A stretch of 12,308 bases of DNA from Gammaproteobacteria bacterium (GTDB taxonomy: Bacteria; Pseudomonadota; Gammaproteobacteria; Arenicellales; Arenicellaceae), in the NCBI GenBank assembly GCA_030426005.1, contig JAUHZM010000066.1, positions 1 to 12,308 of the forward strand, given 5' to 3'. Numbering within the stretch: the first letter of the stretch is position 1; every line of letters starts with the position of its first letter. The position numbers and the translations under genes are program-made. Shown here one piece after another: positions 1-6,240 of the stretch. The notes under the pieces were generated by a model. It had not been told where the DNA came from. It saw nothing but the letters and a program-made list of their open reading frames with translations, and did not search any database.

Positions 1-1187
1 GTGGTAAGAAGCGGTTAAATCTTCGTTTGTGGCTGGCTGCGGTTGGCCTACAAATGGCACTGGCGCTGGTGTTTCTGAAAGTGCCCTTGTTTCAAACGAT
101 GTTTGGTGTCATGAACAAGGCGGTATTGGCGCTGCAAGCAGCCACCACCGCTGGGACCTCATTCGTGTTTGGCTATTTAGGTGGTGGCGCGTTGCCATTT
201 GAAGAGTTGCAACCCGGTTCGAGTTATATTCTGGCGTTTCAAGCGTTTCCCCTGATTATTGTGCTCGGTGCGTTGACGGCCTTGTTGTCGCACTGGCGTG
301 TTCTGCCTTGGATTATTGAGGGTTTGGCGAAGATCTTTTCACGCACGCTGAATATTGGTGGCGCGGTCGCACTATCTGGCGGCGCGAATATTTTTATCGG
401 CATGGTCGAAGCCCCATTATTTATTCGCAACAGTATCAAGCAGCTTTCGCGTTCTGAGCTGTTTATGGTGATGACCCTGGGGATGTCGACGGTGGCGGGT
501 ACCGTGTTGGTGCTGTACTCCACATTTTTAAACCAGGTTATCTCCGATGCGGTTGGTCATATTCTGACGGCTTCGATCATGAGTGTTCCGGCCGCGGTGA
601 TGATTTCACTGACCATGATTCCGCAGGAAGGTGACCCAACTCCGTCAGACGCCGAGGTGGCATTCGATTACTCAGGGCCGATGGATGCTATTACTCAGGG
701 CGCGGTCAGCGCGATGCAAATGATGTTGGGTATTCTGGCGCTAATCATCACCTTTATCGCCTTAGTAACCTTAACCAATTCAATTCTCGATCTGTTGCCG
801 AATGTCGGTGGTGCCGCGCTGTCCTTGGAGCGCATTTTAGGCTGGATAATGGCACCTTTGTGTTGGCTGATGGGCATTCCGTGGGAAGAAGCAACCTCCG
901 CGGGTACCTTGATGGGCGTTAAAACAGTCTTCAACGAGTTCCTAGCATTCATTCAGCAAAGTCAGCTGCCAGCGGATACCTTAAGCCCGCGAAGTGATTT
1001 GATTATTACCTATGCGCTTTGTGGCTTTGCAAACTTTGGTAGTCTTGGAATCTTAATTGGTGGTTTGTCGGCGATGGCCCCGGAACGACGTAAAGAAATC
1101 ACTCAAATGGGACTGTTAAGTATTGTTAGCGGCACCTTGGCAACGTGCATGACGGCCAGCGTGATTGGCGTTCTGACCGTCGTTTAA
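1..1187 (+). CDS. CNT-family (NupC-like) concentrative nucleoside transporter, 5' partial
   Basis: Inner-membrane symporter expected to take up nucleosides with Na+ or H+. The frame is open back to the left edge (first full codon at base 3, reading G-K-K-R-L-N-L-R before Leu-Trp-Leu), so the TTG at 27 is an internal codon and the N-terminal helices lie outside the window. The protein is strongly hydrophobic with many membrane segments. Family landmarks are the re-entrant substrate motif at 399-416, reading G-M-V-E-A-P where canonical CNTs have G-Q-T-E-A-P; the conserved N-E-F of the second half (around base 930); and the C-G-F-A-N-F-G-S-L-G-I-L segment near 1020-1055, which keeps the Asn and Ser used for ribose binding. 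It ends with TAA one base before the stop of the convergent symporter gene. Family is sure; substrate is not, because two binding-motif residues differ from characterised members. Confidence 0.9.
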   Translation, partial: GKKRLNLRLWLAAVGLQMALALVFLKVPLFQTMFGVMNKAVLALQAATTAGTSFVFGYLGGGALPFEELQPGSSYILAFQAFPLIIVLGALTALLSHWRVLPWIIEGLAKIFSRTLNIGGAVALSGGANIFIGMVEAPLFIRNSIKQLSRSELFMVMTLGMSTVAGTVLVLYSTFLNQVISDAVGHILTASIMSVPAAVMISLTMIPQEGDPTPSDAEVAFDYSGPMDAITQGAVSAMQMMLGILALIITFIALVTLTNSILDLLPNVGGAALSLERILGWIMAPLCWLMGIPWEEATSAGTLMGVKTVFNEFLAFIQQSQLPADTLSPRSDLIITYALCGFANFGSLGILIGGLSAMAPERRKEITQMGLLSIVSGTLATCMTASVIGVLTVV

Positions 1188-1188
1188 T

Positions 1189-2604
1189 TTACCAAATACC
1201 CGGTTCGACCTTACCTTGAACCGGGCATTTTTCTGTAGAGAAGCTTGGGGACTGACCGGCTTCTCGTTGCCGAAAATAGTCCTTACTAACAGCGGCGATG
1301 GTTGGGGTTAACAGAATTAGTGCGGTTACGTTCACCACCGTCATTAAGCCTAGTGCCATATCCGCCGCGCCCCAAACTTCTTTGAGGCTGGCATTCGAAC
1401 CCCATAACACCATGCTTAAATAAGCGATGGTGTAGCCGATATTCCCAGCTTTAGTGTCTAGATTAAAAATGCGCAGATTACTTTGCGCATACGCATAGTT
1501 TGCCACCACGGACGTGAATGCAAACAGGCTGATGGCCACCGACACAAAATGCAAACCATAACCGCCAATATGATGTGTCATAGCATCTTGAGTTAGTCGA
1601 ATGCCGGTCATCTCGCCAGTGCTATTGGTACCTGCCAGCAAGATGATCAAAGCCGTACAGGTGCATAACACCAATGTGTCGAAAAATACCCCGAGCATTT
1701 GAATGTAGCCCTGAGTGGCAGGATGATTCGGCTTCGGTGATGCACCAGCTGCTGCATGCGGTGCGCTTCCTGATCCGGCTTCGTTGGAATAAAGCCCGCG
1801 CTGGATACCCGCTTTGATGGCGGCGCCCAAGGCACCAGCGCCTGCTTCTTGTAAGCCAAATGCGGACTGCACAATCTGCACTAGCATGTCCGGGACTAGC
1901 TGATAATTCATCGCGGTGATGGCTAAGGCGGTGATCACATACAGGACGCCCATCACCGGCACCACCAGTTCCGCAAAGCGCGCGATCTTGCGCAGACCGC
2001 CGATCACGATCATGCCCGCCATCACCGTGATTATCAGTCCAGAGTAATGCGCCTCAATTGCGTAAGCGTTGTTCAGCGCATCGGTGATTGTATTGGCCTG
2101 CATAGCGCTAAAGAACAATCCGTAGCCGAGGAACAGACAGACAGAAAACAACACAGCGAGCCAGCGTGAGTCCAAACCCATTTGAATGTAATAGGCCGGT
2201 CCGCCCCGAAACTCTTTGTGGCTGTCTCGCACTTTATAAACCTGCGCCAATAAACTTTCAGCAAAACCGGTCGCCATGCCGAGTAGCGCAATCATCCACA
2301 TCCAGAACACGGCACCTGGGCCGCCGACGGATATTGCCATGGCGACACCGGCCAGGTTGCCAGTGCCAACCCGTGCCGACAGGCTGGTACACAGCGCCTG
2401 GAACGAACTGATCCCATTTGCGTCATCTTGTGTGCTGCCACGTATCAGAGCGAACATGTGACCAAAGTGGCGAATTTGAACCGCGCCGAGTCGGATCGTG
2501 AACCACAAGCCCGCAAGGACTAGCAGCACGATGAGCACCTGCCATTGGCCCCAGAGGATATTATTTATAAAGGCGATAATGTCATTGAGCATGGTGTGGC
2601 CCAT
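1189..2604 (-). CDS. AGCS family amino acid (alanine/glycine):cation symporter
   Basis: Inner-membrane Na+ (or H+) symporter for alanine, glycine or a related small amino acid, of the AlsT/DagA/YaaJ family. The 471-aa length is normal and about ten or eleven hydrophobic helices are visible. Signatures in order: L-W-F-T-I-R-L-G-A-V-Q near the N-terminus; G-G-P-G-A-V-F-W-M-W followed by the F-R-G-G-P-A-Y-Y-I-Q loop; the family hallmark G-L-Y-S-N-E-A-G-x-G-S-A-P-H-A in the middle; then H-P-A-T-Q-G-Y-I-Q-M. The start is uncertain. The first ATG is at 2604, but an ATG at 2592 (M-L-N-D-I-I-A-F-I-N) matches how relatives usually begin; neither has a strong ribosome site. A good promoter lies just upstream. 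Its last codons carry the terminator of the facing CNT gene, so part of its C-terminal tail may be dictated by that hairpin. Substrate cannot be read from sequence. Confidence 0.93.
   Translation of the reverse strand: MGHTMLNDIIAFINNILWGQWQVLIVLLVLAGLWFTIRLGAVQIRHFGHMFALIRGSTQDDANGISSFQALCTSLSARVGTGNLAGVAMAISVGGPGAVFWMWMIALLGMATGFAESLLAQVYKVRDSHKEFRGGPAYYIQMGLDSRWLAVLFSVCLFLGYGLFFSAMQANTITDALNNAYAIEAHYSGLIITVMAGMIVIGGLRKIARFAELVVPVMGVLYVITALAITAMNYQLVPDMLVQIVQSAFGLQEAGAGALGAAIKAGIQRGLYSNEAGSGSAPHAAAGASPKPNHPATQGYIQMLGVFFDTLVLCTCTALIILLAGTNSTGEMTGIRLTQDAMTHHIGGYGLHFVSVAISLFAFTSVVANYAYAQSNLRIFNLDTKAGNIGYTIAYLSMVLWGSNASLKEVWGAADMALGLMTVVNVTALILLTPTIAAVSKDYFRQREAGQSPSFSTEKCPVQGKVEPGIW
1199..1232 (+). 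terminator. Rho-independent terminator of the CNT gene, inside the convergent gene
   Basis: Perfect 8-bp inverted repeat CCCGGTTC (1199-1206) and GAACCGGG (1218-1225). It can be extended inward by one G-U and one A-T pair and is followed by a run of five T (1228-1232). It begins 12 bases after the CNT stop codon. The whole element lies within the last codons of the symporter gene on the other strand (the segment coding for C-P-V-Q-G-K-V-E-P-G-I-W). On the minus strand the hairpin has no clean T run, so it looks mainly plus-directed. Confidence 0.8.
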
Positions 2605-2629
2605 TTATAGGTGGCTGTGTGATTGCGGC

Positions 2630-2658
2630 ATGATAACGCGTGCGACCACGCACAACAA
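2630..2658 (-). promoter_or_regulatory. Candidate sigma70 promoter of the AGCS symporter with a palindrome in its spacer
   Basis: Read on the minus strand: -35 TTGTTG (2653-2658), a 17-bp spacer and -10 TATCAT (2630-2635, five of six to consensus). Transcription would start near 2623, about 20-30 bases before the possible start codons. The spacer contains the inverted repeat GTGCG-N4-CGCAC (2640-2653), a plausible operator since a bound protein would block polymerase. This is pattern matching only; the -35 is weak. Confidence 0.5.
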
Positions 2659-2672
2659 TTTAGCCCGCTGAA

Positions 2673-2701
2673 TTGAGATTACACCTTGCTCAACCTTCAA
2701 T
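2673..2701 (+). promoter_or_regulatory. Candidate sigma70 promoter of the lipoprotein gene
   Basis: -35 TTGAGA (2673-2678, five of six), 17-bp spacer and -10 TTCAAT (2696-2701, four of six). The predicted start of transcription is near 2708, leaving a leader of about 26 bases. It lies back-to-back with the symporter promoter in a 129-bp divergent region. Confidence 0.4.
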
Positions 2702-2733
2702 CGTTCGTCACGCGTAGGTGCTAGCATCACCGC

Positions 2734-3651
2734 ATGAATAGGTTTCGAGTCTGCACAATTGTTTGTCTTGTTTTATTTCTTGCCGGTTGCGGTGTGGCGG
2801 AATTTTTTATTAAGCGCACGATCACTAACCTAGAGCAGAAAGTAGCCGACGAAATCAAGCAATACGCTGACTTCACGCCGGCCCAAGAACAGCACATTGA
2901 TCAAATAGCGTTCGGAATCGCGAATCGGGTACGGGCGGAACGACTGCCACTGTTGGTTCAGCATTTGGAGCTGGTCGCAAGTGAGATTGAACAAATGCAA
3001 AGCATCAGCGTCGATTCTTGGCGTGCATTAACTTTGTTTTTGGAGTCGCCAATTGCCTTGTCAGACAAGCCTGAGCTTATCTACTCGATCGCTGATCTGG
3101 CGTATGACATGACGCCGGAGCAACGTAAGTCAACCCTTGTCAAAGTTGAGGAAGTCTACCAAAAGCGCCTCGAAGAATTGCAAAAAAGCAGCCCAGACGA
3201 GCGCAACGACAAGATACTTAAGATGACTCGCAACGCGTTTAACGAGCTTGGTTTGTCACGCAGTCGCGCACAGTGGAAATCAGCTCGAGAGTCGTTGAAC
3301 GCACGGGAGAGCTATTTGCCTTTAGAGCTCGAGTCTGCTCAGCGTAACCATGCAAGTTTTATCGCTTTGTTGCGTGCGCCGAACGAGTCTCGCGCAGACT
3401 ATCAACAAGCATTCCTTTCAGTTTGGCAGCGAGCAGAACAGCCGTACATTGAGTCTGTGCCGGACGCTTGGCAGAGAAACTTTGTCGTGAGTCACAGCAT
3501 GGTGAATCAATTATTACAAGGTGTTGATGCCGATGAGGCACAAGAGGCTGCCGTTGAGTTACGCGAATACGCTGCCTTGTTTAGTGAATTATCATGGACT
3601 GCTGGAAAAGGCGAATTAGCTCTGGTTAAGGAGGCCAATGGTTCACTGTGA
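2734..3651 (+). CDS. Lipoprotein of unknown function, DUF6279-like
   Basis: 305-aa predicted lipoprotein. Residues 1-18 form a short charged N-terminus and hydrophobic core ending in a lipobox (L-A-G-C, Cys19); Gly at +2 predicts outer-membrane sorting under the E. coli rule. The rest is polar and almost entirely helical, with little sign of beta structure. The segment just after the Cys (a hydrophobic aromatic stretch, then Y-A-D-F-T-P-A-Q-E-Q-H-I-D and a helix ending R-L-P-L-L) resembles the start of the gammaproteobacterial DUF6279 lipoproteins; this assignment is from memory of the family pattern and is tentative. No catalytic motif is visible. The only upstream Shine-Dalgarno-like stretch (TAGGTG, 2715-2720) is weak and distant. 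The gene ends 9 bp inside the convergent TAXI gene. Function unknown. Confidence 0.8.
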   Translation: MNRFRVCTIVCLVLFLAGCGVAEFFIKRTITNLEQKVADEIKQYADFTPAQEQHIDQIAFGIANRVRAERLPLLVQHLELVASEIEQMQSISVDSWRALTLFLESPIALSDKPELIYSIADLAYDMTPEQRKSTLVKVEEVYQKRLEELQKSSPDERNDKILKMTRNAFNELGLSRSRAQWKSARESLNARESYLPLELESAQRNHASFIALLRAPNESRADYQQAFLSVWQRAEQPYIESVPDAWQRNFVVSHSMVNQLLQGVDADEAQEAAVELREYAALFSELSWTAGKGELALVKEANGSL

Positions 3652-4710
3652 CGCAGAACTAATTGTGTTAAGTTCGGACGTCTGTTTCAGTAGGCCCGCT
3701 TCGCGAAAATAGCGAATCGCGCCGTCATGCAATGGGATTTGCGGATTGCTCGGCACCATTTGTTGTTTCACCAACGCTTCGAAGGCCGGATGCATTTCTT
3801 GCATGGAATCAAGGTTCTCAAAAACGTCTTTTACGATATGGTACACCGTATCGGCCGAGGTGGCAGTGGAGGCAATGAGAGCGGCCCGCACGCCCAATGT
3901 GTCGGTATCGGTTTCCACACCTCGATAAATGCCGCCTGCGATTCGCATGCGTTGGTAGTACGTATGTGTTCCGACCAAATCACTGATGGCTTCTTCAGGC
4001 ACTGATATCAATTTGATCTTGCAATTGTCGGCAGCCTCAGTGATTGAGCCAGCCGGATGACCAACGGTGTACACGAAGGCGTCGATTGCTCCATCGCAAA
4101 GCGCACGTCCATGGTGAATCGCGGTTAATTCATGAACTTCAGCAAAGTCGTCTAAATGCCAGCCCTTGGCGGTCATCAAAGCCTGCATGGTTTGTCGTTG
4201 CCCGGAGCCAGGTCTGCCGATGCTGACTCGTTTGCCTTTTAGCTCATCAAAGGTCTCAATGCCGGATTTTTCTGACACCACCACCGTAAAAGGCTCAGCG
4301 TGTAGATTAAACAGAGTGCGAAGATGGCGGTTCGCTGGCATGTCGGCAAACGCATCGGTGCCATTGTAGGCGTGAAATTGGGTGTCTGACTGCGCTATCG
4401 CAAGATCAATGTCACCGCTACCCAGGGTATTCAAATTTGCCACTGAGCCGCGCGTGCTCTCCACCGAGCAGCGAATACCTTGTTGTTTTCGGTAGCGATT
4501 AACGATGCGGCAGATCGCGCTGCCAGCAGGATAATAGATACCAGACAAACCACCGGTACCAACAATCAAATATTCTGGCTTGGGTTTGGCATGTGCCGAC
4601 CCGATAGACACCAGGCATAAGCTGATTGTCAGCAGCGCAATGCATCCTTTGTTAATCAGCTTTGACTTAGCTGTACGGAGCAAAGATGGTGTTTGGCTAA
4701 TGCTGGTCAT
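3643..4710 (-). CDS. TAXI family TRAP transporter solute-binding protein
   Basis: Periplasmic binding protein of the TAXI class, which delivers ligand to a TRAP transporter with fused DctQM-type membrane subunits. The 355-aa product has a long basic N-region and a hydrophobic core ending in A-H-A before K-P-K-P-E-Y, so signal peptidase probably cuts near residue 42. Family signatures: Y-L-I-V-G-T-G-G-L-S-G-I-Y-Y-P-A-G right after the signal; E-S-T-R-G-S-V-A-N-L with D-I-D-L-A-I-A-Q-S-D; K-G-K-R-V-S-I-G-R-P-G-S-G-Q; and D-A-F-V-Y-T-V-G-H-P-A. Ligands known for the class include glutamate and other carboxylates, but nothing here fixes it. No TRAP membrane subunit lies beside it: the neighbours are a convergent lipoprotein gene and a kinase. 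The ATG at 4710 lacks a clear ribosome site but gives a sensible signal peptide. Confidence 0.92.
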   Translation of the reverse strand: MTSISQTPSLLRTAKSKLINKGCIALLTISLCLVSIGSAHAKPKPEYLIVGTGGLSGIYYPAGSAICRIVNRYRKQQGIRCSVESTRGSVANLNTLGSGDIDLAIAQSDTQFHAYNGTDAFADMPANRHLRTLFNLHAEPFTVVVSEKSGIETFDELKGKRVSIGRPGSGQRQTMQALMTAKGWHLDDFAEVHELTAIHHGRALCDGAIDAFVYTVGHPAGSITEAADNCKIKLISVPEEAISDLVGTHTYYQRMRIAGGIYRGVETDTDTLGVRAALIASTATSADTVYHIVKDVFENLDSMQEMHPAFEALVKQQMVPSNPQIPLHDGAIRYFREAGLLKQTSELNTISSASQ

Positions 4711-4749
4711 CGACGGTCAATATCGCGGTGTGTAAATGGTATTTGTAGA

Positions 4750-4778
4750 GGTATAACACGCACGACTTAGGCTGACAA
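4750..4778 (-). promoter_or_regulatory. Candidate sigma70 promoter of the TAXI gene
   Basis: On the minus strand: -35 TTGTCA (4773-4778, five of six), 17-bp spacer and -10 TATACC (4750-4755, four of six). The predicted start is near 4743, giving a leader of about 33 bases. The -35 hexamer is one copy of a tandem direct repeat (TTGTCAG at 4772-4778 and 4780-4786, period 8), which could be a regulator half-site pair. It sits in the 87-bp gap after the kinase gene, suggesting separate transcription. Confidence 0.5.
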
Positions 4779-4797
4779 TCTGACAAATTTAATCGAT

Positions 4798-6126
4798 CTA
4801 GGATAAGCGCTTTAGGTGTGGTGTGAGTAGGCCGTTGACATTCACTCTAGCGCCTAGCCGCGTGGCAAGCATGAATATGCCACCCAGTTTGCGATGAAGG
4901 TATAAGATATCAGTCGGTGGTGCTTGCCAGAATTCTTTAAAGCCGTAAACCGCCTCCGTCATCTCAGAAAGCCGATCCGACAGTCGCGCCGAAGCGAAGT
5001 CGTACAGACCATCGTGCGCTAAAGGTTCTAATGCAACGCGAAACACCTCGACCAGAAAGCGCTGATACTCATTACTAGCGTTGCTCGCTTGATACCCAAG
5101 GCGATCCGCAGCAGCGATGATTTGCGCAGCGTCGTCTGCCAGGACCGCGCGTAGTAGGCGTTTATAATTGCTAGCAAACTGTTTACTGAAGTGGCGTGTG
5201 GCGCCAAAGTCCAGCAGCACGATCTTGCGACTGCTGTACTGATAACGATAATTAGCGAAGTTAGCGTCGGTCTGCATCATGCGTAACTCGAAGGCCTCGT
5301 CAAAGGTCAGCGCAAACAATTTTGATACCATGATATCCAGGTCCGCGGGATCAAGATCAGTTAAGGCTTCGATTGGCGCAGACTCAACGTACTCCATGGC
5401 CAGTACGTTTTCAGTACTCAGGTCTGGATACAGCTTGGGGACCAGATAGTCGTCGTGTTCGCCAAACAGGGCATAGAAAGACTGAAGGTGGTCGGCCTCG
5501 AGCCGATAGTCGGCCTCCTCATGCAATTGCGCTTTGGCGTCCTTGAGCAGCGGGGCGATGTCCATATGTTTCGGCAACAAATTCGTGACACGCAGCAGGG
5601 CGGCGATATTGTCTACGTCGCTGTCGATGCTCTCTGCGACACCCGGGTACTGAATCTTTAATACGATTTCTTCACCATCCAAGGTCGTGGCGCGGTGCAC
5701 CTGACCGATCGAGGCAGCGGCTAAAGGTTCAAAATCAAACTCAGCAAAGCGCTGATGCCATTCATCGCCATAGGCCGCCTTGAGTTGCGCTTCAAGTTGA
5801 GCGCGCGGCATGGTGAAGGCTTTATCGCGCAACTGAGCCAAAATATCGGATAACTCTTTGGGCAGATACTCACTAGTTTCCATCGACAGGAGCTGCCCGA
5901 CTTTCATGGCCGCACCGCGCATAGTCGAAAGCTGTTTCGCCACCCGTTTAGCGTTCGACGGTGTCAACAACATCTGGCTCATTTTAGGCCGATTGCCCTG
6001 GCTGAGCTGGCGTGCACCTTCGCTTAGCATGCCCGCTGCGACACCGCCAGCCATGCGTGCGACACGACTGAATCGGCCGAGGCGAGATTTGGGAATCGCC
6101 TTTGATCTGGATTTATCATTACTCAT
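4798..6126 (-). CDS. ABC1/AarF (COQ8/ADCK-type) atypical kinase family protein
   Basis: Protein-kinase-like ATPase of the UbiB/COQ8 family, whose members support ubiquinone synthesis and lipid-related processes. Counting from the ATG at 6126 (442 aa): K-V-G-Q (75-78, the KxGQ motif), A-A-A-S-I-G-Q (137-142, the Ala-rich nucleotide loop), V-L-K (catalytic Lys157), Q-T-D-A-N-F-A-N-Y (285-293, with catalytic-loop Asp287 and Asn292) and D-F-G (306-308). The Q-T-D-x-N-x-x-N form and the absence of C-terminal membrane helices place it with mitochondrial COQ8/ADCK3 and plant ABC1K relatives rather than classical E. coli UbiB, so a true ubiB probably exists elsewhere. The frame is open to 6222, but that extension looks non-coding and the family's basic N-terminus begins at 6126. 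It diverges from the gamma-glutamyltransferase gene across 114 bp. Substrate unknown. Confidence 0.9.
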   Translation of the reverse strand: MSNDKSRSKAIPKSRLGRFSRVARMAGGVAAGMLSEGARQLSQGNRPKMSQMLLTPSNAKRVAKQLSTMRGAAMKVGQLLSMETSEYLPKELSDILAQLRDKAFTMPRAQLEAQLKAAYGDEWHQRFAEFDFEPLAAASIGQVHRATTLDGEEIVLKIQYPGVAESIDSDVDNIAALLRVTNLLPKHMDIAPLLKDAKAQLHEEADYRLEADHLQSFYALFGEHDDYLVPKLYPDLSTENVLAMEYVESAPIEALTDLDPADLDIMVSKLFALTFDEAFELRMMQTDANFANYRYQYSSRKIVLLDFGATRHFSKQFASNYKRLLRAVLADDAAQIIAAADRLGYQASNASNEYQRFLVEVFRVALEPLAHDGLYDFASARLSDRLSEMTEAVYGFKEFWQAPPTDILYLHRKLGGIFMLATRLGARVNVNGLLTPHLKRLS

Positions 6127-6230
6127 ATCCGCAGTGTAACTCAGGCGGTTGTTGTTGGATGTGTAAATACGCCTGGGCGTCACACCTAGCGGGCTGAAAC
6201 GAGTACAATAACGGGAACCCAAATACCCAA

Positions 6231-6238
6231 AGAGAGAG
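6231..6238 (+). promoter_or_regulatory. Purine-rich ribosome binding site of the gamma-glutamyltransferase gene
   Basis: AGAGAGAG directly before the ATG at 6241 supports that start, which also begins the signal sequence. Spacing is short (about 2-6 bases, depending on which GAG pairs). Upstream, TACAAT (6204-6209) could be a -10 element, but I see no matching -35. Confidence 0.45.
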
Positions 6239-6240
6239 CT

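Noticed and set aside
1152..1180. 8-bp stem with a 13-base loop within the CNT gene end (ACGGCCAG / CTGACCGT), a possible terminator for the symporter transcript
   Set aside because: No T run follows on the minus strand and the stem lies in coding sequence; chance is likely.
6127..6222. N-terminal extension of 32 residues on the ABC1 kinase
   Set aside because: Composition is unlike the gene, no ribosome site is seen, and the conserved basic N-terminus starts at 6126.
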